Source: Ophioceras dolichostomum
Taxonomy: Eukaryota; Ascomycota; Sordariomycetes; Magnaporthales; Ophioceraceae
Length of the DNA stretch: 60,767 bases
Direction of reading: 5' to 3'
NCBI GenBank assembly: GCA_003049485.1
Contig: PYST01000140.1
Span: 35,286-96,052, forward strand
Part shown: positions 1-11,880 of the stretch, in pieces
How positions within the stretch are numbered: the first letter of the stretch is position 1
Layout: each line of letters starts with the position of its first letter
Translations under genes and position numbers: made by a program
The notes under the pieces: model-generated
Seen by the model: only the letters and a program-made list of their open reading frames with translations
Database searches by the model: none
What the model was told of the DNA's origin: nothing

Positions 1-33
1 GGGGTAGAGTAGCCGTCCCGAAATCGATCGAAC

Positions 34-630
34 TCAGTTCTGCCTCGGCTTGACGATCCCATCGTGCATCACGTAGTACGACACGGTCGAATCGTCCTGC
101 ACGATGGCTAGTATAAGCCTCTTGCCTCTCCTGGTGCTCCTCCACTGCTTCCACACGTCCATGTTCTCGTCGTCATCCCCCTCAACTGCTGCCGCGCCGA
201 TGCTGCCTCCCCCAGGCGGAACAGCGGCGATGGAGTCGAACACGGCCGCGAAGCCGCCGACGGTCCACTTCTCAGCCAGGTGGATGGGGAGCACCCACTC
301 GACCTCGGGCGGCTGCGGGATGCGCTCGCCGGCCGGGAGGTCCTTCTCGGCCTTGAGGATCTCGATCTGCTCGTCTGGGTGCACGTACATGCGCCGTGGC
401 GGCAGGCCGTAGAGCAGCGGGCGGCGACCCAGAGAAGCGGGGGCGGTGGAGGGTCCGTCGTCGTCGCCGCTGTATGTGTGCGTGTGCAGTGTGACGCTTG
501 TCCAGTCCTTCTCGTGTTCGAGGTTGTACTGGACGGTGAAGACCAGGTGTTCGAGCGCGGTACGGTGATGATGATGCGCATCACCATCTGGGGCTTGCAC
601 AGAAGAAGTTTGGCGTTGAATGTCCGCCAT
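34..630 (-). CDS. sen15: tRNA-splicing endonuclease subunit SEN15-like
   Basis: Single-exon gene encoding 198 residues. Family knowledge: SEN15 is a non-catalytic structural subunit of the heterotetrameric tRNA-splicing endonuclease that removes introns from pre-tRNAs. What is seen: the C-terminal half carries the family's signature features, namely a WVLPIHLAEKW segment, then KRLILAIVQDDSTVSYY and the terminal VMHDGIVKPRQN, which closely matches the conserved C-terminal strand of Sen15. The N-terminal region is Gly/Pro/His-rich and probably disordered, and an acidic insert (EGDDDEN) precedes the last strands. I chose the ATG at 630 because the longer frame at 639 opens with GTG. The upstream neighbour, palB, is on the same strand with its 3' end 656 bp away. 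No intron is needed to keep the domain intact. Confidence 0.85.
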   Translation of the reverse strand: MADIQRQTSSVQAPDGDAHHHHRTALEHLVFTVQYNLEHEKDWTSVTLHTHTYSGDDDGPSTAPASLGRRPLLYGLPPRRMYVHPDEQIEILKAEKDLPAGERIPQPPEVEWVLPIHLAEKWTVGGFAAVFDSIAAVPPGGGSIGAAAVEGDDDENMDVWKQWRSTRRGKRLILAIVQDDSTVSYYVMHDGIVKPRQN

Positions 631-639
631 TGCGCTCAC

Positions 640-1285
640 TGCCTATCAGTCGACTAGGTGCTTCTCGAGCGAGGAGTGGCGCCGTTTCTTGTGAACGAAA
701 ATAATACCGGGTCTTTCAGAGAATGTATGTAGCTCAATTAATCCACGGCAGGAAACTATTACAGCCGCGCTTTGAGAACTGATGGAAGTATGACTCTTGA
801 TGAAATTATGAGGTCAAAATTTTTGGAGGGTGAGTGCGCGACGCTGGAGTGATGGCCACATTTGGTGCCTGTGGTGCCTGGAAAGGACCCCTGAAAATAC
901 TTAACCCCTGAATTTTCATGGTGATGCTCGAACTTGTACCACCCAAGAAAGGACGCTGCTTTCGAATCTCAATACCATTTCTAGATCTTCGTGGAGAAGA
1001 GCGGTTTGAGAAGGAAAGCGAGGATCGCCTTTTTGTCTCGACAAGACTCTAGTTTTGGCGACCATTGAAAGGCAATCTTCTCGACTTCCCAAAGAGGCTT
1101 GACCAAATCGCCCCAGTCCTGGACAAGAACATATGAAAACGGCAGTCACCCTAGCAGTCTACAAAAGGCAAACTGGACCATGCGTTTATGTTCGTGTCTA
1201 TTTATGTGCATGTGCTCCCTAGCATGCCCTCTCTCAATACGCTATGCACCATATCTAGGTAGATACCTAAGTACTCCGAACGGAC
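640..1285. other. Intergenic spacer, sen15 5' flank / palB 3' flank
   Basis: 646 bp between two minus-strand genes. It should hold the sen15 promoter and the palB 3' UTR. Short open frames here have no recognisable composition or domain. No RNA gene or repeat was seen. Confidence 0.6.
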
Positions 1286-4200
1286 CTAGTCCTCCACAAA
1301 CTCCCACGCCCCAACCCGGACAGGGTTATCACTCAAGACCTCCACCATCGTGCGCCCACCACCACTACCCCCAGCCGGCGAGGAAACAGCAGGTCCAGCT
1401 CCCGACCCAGCTCCCGACCTGGACCCAGCCCCAGCCGCCGCCGCCGCCCCAGCCTGCTCAACAACAACCCACAATCCCCCCTCCCTCCGCGCCAGCTCCG
1501 GGTCCACATCCACCTCCGCAGTCCGCGCGCCCCTAGCCGCGTCGCCGAACTCGCCATCATCGCCATGGCTCACCACCAGCACCCGTCTTCGGGCTCCACT
1601 AGCGGCACCAGCCTCGAGCGCGACGCACACAGCATCCAACCCGCCAAAGCGCGGGGCCACGCTCACGGACACGCGCGTCAGGCGCGACACGATCAGCGGT
1701 GCGCGGTGGCGGCGACGGTGGTGGCGAGCCGGTGCCCCGGCGGCGCCACTGCTGGCGTCCCTTGATCCCCCCCTCGGTGGTGTGGTGGCATGAGTGGCAT
1801 GAGCACCCGCACCGCCAACAACAGCATGGACAGGGCCAGTCGTCGCAGGCACGGGCGCAAGCGCCGTGCGCAGCCGGCCTGCAGCCGCGCCCGTCCTCGG
1901 CGCGGATGTGACAAGGACGGGGCTAGGCGACGACGACCCGACCTCGAGCGTATAGCCCGCCAGCTGGCCCGGCTCAAACGTAGAGAGCACGACGGTGTAC
2001 AAGCCCGGCCTCAGCACGGGGCTACCCCCCGCGCCAGTGGCTGTCGGGCTCTCGCGCGACACGGTGCACAACGCGCCGCCGCGGCGGTACTCGCCGCTCG
2101 ACGCCACTATATCCCGCGCGGTCGTTGTCGTCAGGACCACGTGCGTCGTCACTGCAGCAGCGGCGGCGCTGCTGCCGCCCGCCTTTCCGCCGCCGTTGTT
2201 GTCGCTGAACAGCAGCGCGACGTGCACGGGGACGTCCGGATTGTCGGCGCAGAGCAGCAGCGACAGCGGCGTCGGGCTTTCGACGCGCAGCGCGTACTGC
2301 GGGTTGGAGAGGTACGTGGGCTCTGCGGAGTTGCCGCCCGCGGAGCGGCGCGTCCAGGCGCCCGTGAGGACCTCGCGGTGGGGGTGCGGCGGCGCGGCTT
2401 TGTTGACGTCGAGGGGGCAGCGGCTGAAGAAGGCGAGGGTGAAGCAGTAGCGCGGCAGGGGCAGGCCCGACTGGGCGACGGCGAGGGTGTAGCGCTCGCC
2501 GCGGCGGGCCTCGAAGCGCACGAGCGTCTGGGGGCTGTCGACGAAGTGGCCTCTGTGCAAGGGGCGGGGGCGGTCGGGCAGCTGGATGCGCGTGCCGCCG
2601 GATGTGCCGCTGAAGACGTAAAGGGACATGAAGCCTAGCGAGCTGGAGAAGCCTGACGAGGAGGAGGAAGAGGAAGAGGTGGTGGTCGTGGTGCTGCTAG
2701 CTGGAGGCAGTGATGCTGAAGAGGATGATGACCGGCGACGCGCGATCTCGAGCTCCTCGTCCTGGAAGTGACGGCTCAGCAGCGCCCAGACGGATCCGCC
2801 TTCAGGGGCACAGACTGAGTATTGGGGGTTTGGGGCGAACGAGTTGGCCATGGCCTTGTTGGGCATGTCCCAGACGAAGTGGTGGTCCTGGCGGTGGGTG
2901 AAGAGGGCTGGGTTCCAGTTCAGATAGAGGGACTCGAAGTTCTGCACCACGTCCTCGAACGCGATCCAGAAGGTGCCCGTCATGCCCTCGGAGGACGAAG
3001 GCGAGGACATTGAATCCGCCAGCGACATCTCTCCGATCTTTCTTGCGGTGTCGCCTTGATAGTCAGACTGTTTGTAAGAGGTCGCCACTACCGCCGAGTC
3101 GTGGACCACGGCAGAGGAGCCCACCCCTTTCCAAACCAGGCCGTCGCACCAGGGGTTCTTAACCAACATCCTTCGTGAGGAACCGTCGCCGTTACCAGAA
3201 CTCTCGACTCGCAGATCCATTACCGCATAGTCGTGCTCTCCGGCAAGGCCTAACGTCTCCTCCTCCTCCGGGCCCAGCTTTCCAGTGCCAAGTGTTACGA
3301 CCACGTCGCCGTAGTCATAAGCGCGTTTGATGCGGTTCCAGCACTGGTCCAGCTCGACGTCGTCGGTGTGAAGGAAAATCTGCTCGGGGATCCAGCCCGT
3401 GAGAACCCAGAGGTCCGTGCCGGAGTTGCTCCCTGGAAAGTCGTACCCGCCTCGCACCTTGAGGTAGGCCTTCTCCATCAGGGCCGGCCAGATCAGCTGC
3501 GGGTTCTTGCGGTCAACGACGAACAAGGTACGCTCCGTTTTGGACGAGGGTAGGCGGTCGTCGATGGTCACCTGGCGGCAGCAGCCGTTGAAGTGCATGC
3601 GGAACATGTATTTGCCGTTATCAGACATTACAGGCGTCGTGGTGGCCGGGTCGAACGGGTACGGGTACATCAGGCTGGAGAGCATCTTGCCGTTGAATGC
3701 GCAGAAGTGCTTCATGGCCGCGCACAGGCTCGCCACCACGCTGCAGTCCGGGGTGATGTCCTGAACCAGGTCGCTCTCGCAGCCCGTGGCTGTTCGGCGC
3801 ACCGGTTCCAAGGTCGGTGGGGGTTTGTTGTCCCCGTTGATGTCTGAGAACATCTCCGACGGCCGCTTCCAGCCAGCAAAGATGTCTTGCTGCCTTAGAG
3901 ACAAGGGGAAGATAGCCGGATCACTTTTGTCGTTGATTATAGTAGTTAGGAAGGAAAATGTATATTTGGCTGAGAAGAGGCGAGAAAGGAATCCGGATAA
4001 GGAATGAATTGCCCTTGAACCTCCCACTTACCAGTATAAACGGCCGTCGGAGGACGACAATGCAAAAGCGTCCCGGGACGGCTCGGATTTCCACACGGGA
4101 AAGAGATTATCATGTAGGCGAGAGGAGCGAAGAAGAATGGCCTCCTCGTTCGCGGGGAGTCGCCGGGATTGCGACGGCGGGCCAGGTGCCGGTGCTGGTG

Positions 4201-4667
4201 CGGCTGGACTCGCCAAGAGACCGGGAGAGGAGGTGGCCGTAACAGGGGGGGTTGAGCCATGCCGTATTACTACCGGGACCGGTCCCGGCCCGGAACCCGA
4301 GGCTGGGGTTGGCACTGCAGCACCTGCTGGCGGCGTCTTCTTCAGCCGTTCCGCAAAAGCAATGGCTTGTTCGCACTGTAGCTTCAGCCGGGCTTTCTCT
4401 GCCGGACCCGATGCCTGCTTTGCGGCCCTCATGTAGGCCTCGGCCGCCTCGATGGCGTGTTTCAGGGCTTCGGCGCTGGAGGCGGCTCGGCGGGCCAGCG
4501 CCTCTTGTTCCTGTCCAAAGGAGTTAGGAGGGGGAAACAAAAGTGGCCAAATAGCAGGGTCCTCCGTCGGCCTGGTGTCGACCCACGAAGGACGCCTGGG
4601 TTGGTTCCTCCAGGTCTGCAGGTCTCTTCGGTCAAGTCCCTCGGCTTACCAATGCTATGGCTTCCAT
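1286..4667 (-). CDS. palB: PalB/RIM13 calpain-like cysteine protease
   Basis: Three exons on the minus strand: 4667-4650, 4510-4032 and 3923-1286, giving 1044 residues. Family knowledge: PalB/Rim13 is the signalling protease of the Pal/Rim ambient-pH pathway; it is recruited to ESCRT-III and required for PacC/Rim101 processing. What is seen: an N-terminal alpha-helical MIT-type region (about residues 5-75), then a calpain catalytic core with Cys about 226 (TPDCSVVASL), His about 396 (GEHDYAVMDL) and Asn about 422 (LVKNPWCDG), followed by calpain domain-III-like sequence interrupted by long Ser/Thr, Ala and Gly tracts. The first exon is only 18 nt (MEAIAL) and is inferred from an ATG followed by GTAAGC and a downstream CTAAC...CAG acceptor. 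The second intron (3924-4031) ends in AAAAG, an unusual acceptor, but joins the frame correctly as LYC-DPAIFP. The catalytic triad is intact, so activity is likely. The first exon is the least certain part. Confidence 0.88.
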
Positions 4668-6136
4668 GATGGATGCATGCGGGGTGGATCAATCGATCGG
4701 AAAGAAAGAGATGCAAAAGAGAAGACGACCGCTTCCATCGAACGCTCTTCTGTCGACCGACGGTTTTTGTTGTTGGGCTGCTGTCGAGTTATATTAAAAG
4801 TACCAGAGGATGATTTGTTGTGGTGCCTGATAGTGCTCCTCCCGTTGTTCTTGCCAACCTTCATTCATTGCGTGAGGTACGTTCCACCTTGAAGGAGGAA
4901 CATGCAGCAGTTAAGCCGAAGCCACAGATCTCAGTTGTTAGAGAGAATATAAAGGGAAAAATTGGGCCGTGTCCACTATCACGGACACCAAATGTGGCAG
5001 GTAGAAGAGGCTATGTTGTCAGGTAAGGTAGATGAGAGGGAGGATATGGGCTCTTGTATCGTCGAGAGAGAGATTCATGCATGCATGCTTGATGGTGTTT
5101 GGGCTTTGCTGCCCCGGCTGTAGCCGCCCCATTACGACTGCCGGCAACTGGAAACGGGTCAACAGCCTTTGAAGTTTAGCACCTTACTCTTTTTCGTGCT
5201 TTACCGTCGGTCGGCCTTCATTCGTAACGTGAGTCTCTACCCTAGGCACTAATATCACAGAAGCATCGATGCAGATCCAGATAAAGTTACGTTACTTATG
5301 TCCTCCCACATGCCCAGCTGCGCGGGTAGCTTTGGCGGAAGTGATCGACAGACATTTTTACTTAACCATATTTGTGTACTGTAAGCTGAGGTACTGCTCC
5401 AGCCTCAACTGATACCTATAAGCTTGCAGGGAGTTCTATGACCTGGACAGACTTCCAAGATTTGTTGAGGCTCTTTACAGCCCTTGTAAGATAGAATTTG
5501 ATCAATCAACTTCCACGACAGAACGTATTCCGTCCATCATTGTGCTAGTTTCCTGGTTTGCCCTTCAGCTTTGCGGAAGAGGCTTTGTTCAGCAGGAACT
5601 GATCGAGGGGTTCCGATTGAGTGCTCCCCCGCAAGAACCCCTGTACGTCCCCACTGAACCACTGAAAGCTTAGCTCACCCCGCCGTAACAGCTTCGGAAT
5701 AAGATAAGCCACAGGCCACAGGAGGTCCGGGCAGGCGAGCCAATCGGCCAGCAGGGGTTCGGATGGTTCAGCGCCTCAGCGCCTCATCGGCTGACCATCT
5801 ATTCGGCGATCTGACTCCTCGTTGGCAAAAAGCTAAGCTCAACAACCTCAGACAAAGAGAGGTTGTGAACAGGCAGCTTTTTGGGCAGATAAGGAAGTTT
5901 CTTATTTTCTTCTAACCGTTCGTCGTTTATTAGCTCTTTAGATTATCGGTCGAGGCTGGATTGGATCTGGAACCCATTCGTTCATTTGCCCTTCCCTTCC
6001 TTGGTTTGGCTGGGTTCGATATCGGCGAGCAGGCACTGGACATCAGCCCCCCCGACACCAACACCCCCGAACACGATTGACCATCCCTCCCTCCATCTTT
6101 CCACATCAGTTCATCACCAACGACGAACCCGTCAAG
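4668..6136. promoter_or_regulatory. Divergent promoter region, palB / SLC35F6-like
   Basis: 1469 bp between two divergently transcribed genes, so it must contain both promoters. A CCAAT box lies at 5740-5744 within a GCCAATCGG context. I saw no supportable coding sequence or RNA gene. Confidence 0.5.
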
Positions 6137-7576
6137 ATGGCCTCGAAAGCTCTCATCCCGTTCTTGGTGGCCATGATGCTGCTGACGGGCGTCTGCAACA
6201 CCCTCCTGACGAAGTACCAGGACCAGCAATGCGTGCGCAACTGCGACGACCCGAACCCGCGGAACCGTGCACACTTCGAGCAGCCCGTGCTCCAGACGGC
6301 GCAGATGTTCGTCGGCGAGTCGGGCTGCTGGCTGGTCGTCGGCCTGATGGCGCTGTACAACCGCTACGTCGCCAAGAAGAATGGCGACGGCGGCGGCGAT
6401 TACCAGCCCGTGAACACCTCCGATGACGCGGCTGGTGCGGCGGGGCCAGCAACCGCGGACGACGCCGCGAGCGTGCACTCCGCGACGACGCTCACCAACG
6501 GGCGGAAGGCCGCCGCCGCCCACGACAAGAGCGACTCGGTCCTCGGCGGCGCGCGCATCCTGCTCCTCGCCCTGCCGGCCATCTGCGACATCCTCGCCAC
6601 GACGCTCATGAACGCTGGTCTGCTCATGGTCGCCGCCTCGATATACCAGATGACCCGCGGCGCGCTGGTGCTGTTCGTGGGCCTGTTCAGTGTCGTCTTC
6701 CTGCGGCGCAAGCTGCACCTCTTCCAGTGGCTGTCGCTCGTCGGCGTCGTGGCCGGTGTCGCCGTCGTCGGGCTCGCGGGGGCCATCTACCCGGACAAGG
6801 CCCACCCCGGCACCGAGTCCTCCTCCCTCGCCGCTAAGGTCGCCGACGACAGCACGCTGCGCGCCGTGGTCGGCGTGCTGCTCATCTCCTCGGCGCAGAT
6901 CTTCACGGCCACCCAGTTCGTGCTGGAGGAGTACATCCTCGAGCGCTCACCCATCGAGCCCATCCGCGTCGTCGGCTTCGAGGGCATCTTCGGCCTCACC
7001 GCCACCGTCGCCGGCATGATCGTGCTGCATTTTGCCATCGGTCGGACTGACGCCGGGAGGTACGGGTACTTCGACATGGTGGAGGGCTTCAACCAGATGG
7101 TGCACCACCCCAAGGTGTTGGTCTCCAGCATTCTCATCATGATCAGCATCGGGTAAGCTATTCCCTTCCCTCCCTCAGTCTTCCTCACCCAGTCATCCCT
7201 CTGTCTCTCTCTTTCACGTACCACCCCCTCTCCTCAAGAACAGCCCCGTGTAGTGGAAAAAGGAAACGCCATCGCTAATTATTGCTTTCACTACCCCACG
7301 AACAACAGTGGCTTCAACTTCTTCGGTCTCTCCGTCACGCGGAGCGTCAGCGCCACCTCGCGATCGACCATCGACACCTGCAGGACGCTGTTCATCTGGA
7401 TCGTCTCTCTGGGCCTCGGCTGGGAGAGCTTCAAATGGCTCCAGGTCGTCGGCTTCGCCCTGCTGGTCTACTTCACCTTCCTCTTCAACGGCATCGTCCA
7501 GCCGCCTTTCAAGTTCCTCCAGGTCGAGGAGGAGATCGAGGAGCTCCTGCCCGAGGAGCCCATCGAGCACATCTAA
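6137..7576 (+). CDS. SLC35F6-like drug/metabolite-superfamily membrane transporter
   Basis: Two exons, 6137-7152 and 7309-7576, giving 427 residues. The protein is strongly hydrophobic with about ten membrane segments, starting at the N-terminus (ALIPFLVAMMLLTGVCNTLL). The order of motifs (NTLLTKYQD, a central SIYQMTRGALVLFVGLFS segment, FVLEEYILER, then FNFFGLSVTRSVSATSR) matches the SLC35F6/nucleotide-sugar-transporter-like branch of the DMT superfamily. In animals that branch is lysosomal or mitochondrial; the substrate here is unknown. A hydrophilic Ala/Asp-rich loop of about 50 residues separates the second and third membrane segments. The intron (7153-7308) has donor GTAAGC and acceptor CAG, and restores ISIG-GFNFFG. 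The stop codon overlaps an AATAAA at 7576-7581, a possible poly(A) signal. Confidence 0.85.
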
Positions 7577-8042
7577 ATAAAGGCCACCGTCCTTGTCTGT
7601 ATATACATATCGAGTGGATGCAAGGTCCGGCTGGGGGGTGCTACTCTCGCTGAGGGTGGTCTAGAGAAGCTGAGAGCGGGGGCTTTGGTGTTGACATATC
7701 GGATCAGGCGTTTCTGGAACGGAAGGATGGGGATCGTCTTCAGGCCTAGAGTTGGATATGGTTCATACTTTCTTTCCATGTATTGCTTGGTGTTTTTGAG
7801 CGTAGGATTGCCTCATATACTCTCTTTTGGTTCCATACTTGGAATCTCGGTGGTTAGACAGCTCTCCGAGAACTCTTTTTCGAAGAAGCGCGTTGTTATA
7901 CATTCACATTGGAATCAGAACTGCACGATACGTCTAGCATGAGCCTGTGGATGCAACGCAAGTCATGAGATGTATGGAAGTTTGGTCCGCTGAAAAATCT
8001 GGTTCTATTTGACTGAAGAAGTGCCATTCTCTAACTTAGCCC

Positions 8043-8690
<648 letters not shown>

Positions 8691-9373
8691 CCCCCATTCT
8701 GCTTCGGAACTCGGCACCGCCATCGCCAGGCAAGCGTGATCCGAGAGACTGAATCTAGGCACGCAGTAAAATCGCTGGAGGAACGACAAAAGCGACGAAG
8801 TCCACCTCCCAACCTCCCGCGAAAAAAGTACGAACGCATGCAAGGCAGCAACACCGCAAAACAAGACCACCGTCTTTCCCTCTCTCCTCTTTCCCGCAAC
8901 CGCCAGTTCGAGCCTCCAAAGAAGAGATGAAAAGGCAGGGTCAAGCGAGAGGAGAGCGGTCACGGGCCGGCGGCGCGCAAGTGTGTTAGTGGCCAAAAGC
9001 CAGGGGGAAAAAAAAGCATCCATTCCCAAAAAACAGAAAAATTCCCAAATATCCCATAATCCCCTGTAAGGAGGCATCAAAAATAATACAAAAATGAAAA
9101 GCGCAGGCTCACTCCAAAGCACAGGTGGAGTGAAAGAGAGGGGAAAGAGCCGGTGCTCTCGCAGGCTGAAGGGTGGCGTTAGTTGGGAAGGGGTTCTCAA
9201 GCAGGCAGACAGATAATGGGCATGTCCGTTCGTTCGCTACTCTCCTGCCGCACTCTCCTCCTGAACAAAGGTTTCAGTCCGCACTCACTCCCCTCCGTGG
9301 CCCATCATCAGTCTGCCTCGGGCAAATGTTTTCCCCTCCTGCTTCATCATGTCCTCCCCCAGCATGCCACTGA

Positions 9374-9389
9374 TAGGTAGGTAGGTAGG
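9374..9389. repeat. (TAGG)4 short tandem repeat
   Basis: Four perfect TAGG units just beyond the stop codon of the Yippee-like gene, in its 3' flank. It is one of many TAGG/CCTA clusters found outside coding sequence in this window. Confidence 0.9.
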
Positions 9390-9394
9390 CATTT

Positions 9395-10004
9395 TTACGT
9401 AACATTGCAGAGCAGCTCAGCCTCGAGGATGAACTTGCCCTCCTTGTACTTCTCGCTCGGCTCGAAGGCCTTGTCGTACTTCCAGCCGACCGTGTCCTTG
9501 CACTGCTTGCAGGCGATGTCGCGCACCACGTGGCGGCCCGTCGTCATGTTGCGCTCGTTCGGCTCGCCCGTCTCGATGTTGACCACCGTGTTGAACAGGT
9601 AGGCCTTGCCGTGCTGACCGCGGAAGTTCTGGAAGGACGGACGGACGGGAACAGATAGATGTCAGCCAGTCAGTAAGTCAATAGGTTGTTTGTTCTGCCT
9701 TGCTTTTCGTAGATCAAAACAGGAAATTACAAAAGAAAAGAAGATATTGCGTCGATGAATCCCTTCTTGTTGGGTCGGTTTGGGTCGGCTTGGACTGGCT
9801 AGCTGGCTGGTTGATGGAAGGAGAAGGGCGGGGACCAAGATAAGACGGGACAGAGAAAGAAGGAAGGCGCAGGTAGGTCCTTGTCTTTCGGGTGAAAAAA
9901 CTCACCCGACTAATGATGTCCTCGTGGTTAGCGAGGTGCGCCTTGCAGCCCTTGCAGCCGTATATCTTGTTGCTATTGAGGTATGTGTTGTACGCGAGCC
10001 CCAT
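9395..10004 (-). CDS. Yippee/Moh1-family zinc-binding protein
   Basis: Two exons, 10004-9906 and 9628-9395, giving 110 residues, the usual length for fungal Yippee proteins. Family knowledge: Yippee domains fold around one zinc held by two CxxC pairs and resemble the beta-tent fold of cereblon and RIG-I C-terminal domains; yeast Moh1 is linked to the GID/CTLH ubiquitin ligase. What is seen: CKGC at residues 17-20 and CKQC at 73-76, separated by 52 residues as expected, plus the highly conserved FRGQHGKAYLF and GRHVVRDIAC segments. The ATG at 10004 (MGLAYNTYLN) is the conventional family start, although the frame is open further upstream. The intron (9629-9905, 277 bp) is long for this genome; it has GTGAGT/CAG ends and lies in phase 0 after IISR. 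Confidence 0.93.
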
Positions 10005-11880
10005 CGTGACCGTGATCGAGCTCTTCTCGGAGACGTCGAAGGTCGAGTGGGTCGGGGTCCCGATAGAAGGGGGGAGGAGCGGAGGTTGCAGATGGTCCTG
10101 CTGGTCCGTCGTCGTGGTATGGTCGGGTTTCTCTGGCACGAATTTCATACCTTTGGCGGTTTGCTTGGCTTGCGGAGGAGAGGTTTTTACGTTCGGAGAG
10201 TGTTTGTGGATGGGTGGACGAGAGAAGTGAAGAGTAAAGTCGAGGTATGGTAGATATCCTGAGGTTATAAGCAAGCTTGTAGGTCGGTATTCGTGTCCGT
10301 CGAGTTCCGGTTTTCGTTCCTCTGTGGAAACCTGATTTTGTACGATCACGCGATCTGGAACTAACTGGTCAAGAATGAAAGAAACAAGATGTTAGAGAGA
10401 GAAGTTCGAGCAGATCAAGAGCTGAGGAAGTCGTTGAATGGGAGTTGCAAGGCTTATCGATGGGTTGAGTGAGGGATAAATGGTGGGGGATGGGGCGGGA
10501 AGGATGGAAGAGGGACAGGCCTGACAGCACACAGCTGCGTGTGGGAGGAAGGAGGGGAGGGGGGAGGGGAGAAGAGGTAAGTAAGTAAGGCTGTGGCAGA
10601 ACGAGGGCCGACGGTGCTACCGGATGATGATACGCTCGCACAGGTAGCATGCATGATTGCATGACCATAGCAGACATACCAACCAAAGGTTAGCTTGTTA
10701 GGTCCATCTTACCTTCACTTGTTGCTCCTGACGCCGGGCAGGACCACGGGCAGTGAGGGGAGGGGCATCTGTACTGTACTCCCCGCCTTGGAATGCGGAA
10801 TACGCAATGCGGACCGACTGCGTCGAGACTCCAAGATTGTACCGAGTTGCCAACAAGTCACAGGCGGGGAGAAGCTCGACTCGGTTTATCGAACGAACGG
10901 ACCCACGCTTTCGGGCAGGCCTGGACCGGATCCAACCTGGTCAGGCGGGGTTAGCATGCGGCTGGACGTTTCTTTATAATCACTGGTATGTCACTGCCTG
11001 CACTGCCTGCTGCCCAGAAACATCAAGTCACCAGGCCACCACTACCCCAGTGCGGTTGCAGTGGGGGTCTTCGCCTCTGGTCGGCCCACTCATCCAGGAT
11101 ACAGGACGGCCGAGCACGTGTCTCCCAATTACTACGGTACCGTCGGAACACGCAGGCGTGCAGTGAGTGAACCAACCACCTCGAGAGGCCTAGAGAGGCC
11201 TGAAGAGGCCTGGGAGAGTGCCTGCAGCGTCTCCAAGAGTAAATCACCCTCCTTGCGAATCAGAGTCTCGATTGTCGCTGACATTTGCATAGGCAACCAG
11301 GGCTGTTTGGTTTGTAAGACGGCTTCATCTGCAAATAAGAGTGAAGATTTTCGTTTTGGTATTAGAGAACTCAGTGACTCCTGAGTCGTGTCGACGACGT
11401 GGCCGCGGATGTTCGGGCTGCTTTGTCGACAGGACCCGAAAAACCCCTTCCCCCCTTTTTTGTATATCCAATATGCTTTCATCTCTGCTGTTTTCTGGTA
11501 GTCCTACAATTATGCCTTCGCCGCAGCTATACACATACTCCAATCTTTTATCTTCTCCTTTTGGGGGGGGGTTTATACATGCTAATAAATACAACGCGGA
11601 AAAAGGAAACCGAATCTCGAGAGGGGAGAATGCAAGATGACGGCATAGCGCAAGAAAGAAAAACGCCGGGTTCTGTGATGTTATGTAACAACTGGTAAAT
11701 GTTTATGAACAAATGCGATGCGACCAATAGGCCAGCGGTGAGTCGGTGATGCCAGTGAATACGTGGGAACCTAGGTAGGTGACGGAGGTGTCGAGGCAAA
11801 TAGGGGCAGGCAGAGACAGTCGTGGACTCCAGACGCCCCTTGAGCTATGGCTGGTAGCTGGCTGACTGCGTGCAGCCCTC
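10005..11880. other. Intergenic region, Yippee-like 5' flank / clu1 3' flank
   Basis: 1.9 kb between two minus-strand genes. It should contain the Yippee-like promoter and leader and the clu1 3' UTR. Small open frames are present, but none has a recognisable domain or splice pattern. A short run of AGAGGCCT-type repeats occurs near 11185-11212. Confidence 0.5.

Noticed and set aside
1790..2638. 282-residue plus-strand frame inside palB
   Set aside because: Arg/Ala-rich shadow of the Ser/Ala/Gly-rich part of palB.
5930..6805. 291-residue frame antisense to the SLC35F6-like gene
   Set aside because: Same mirror effect; the plus-strand product is a clear membrane protein.
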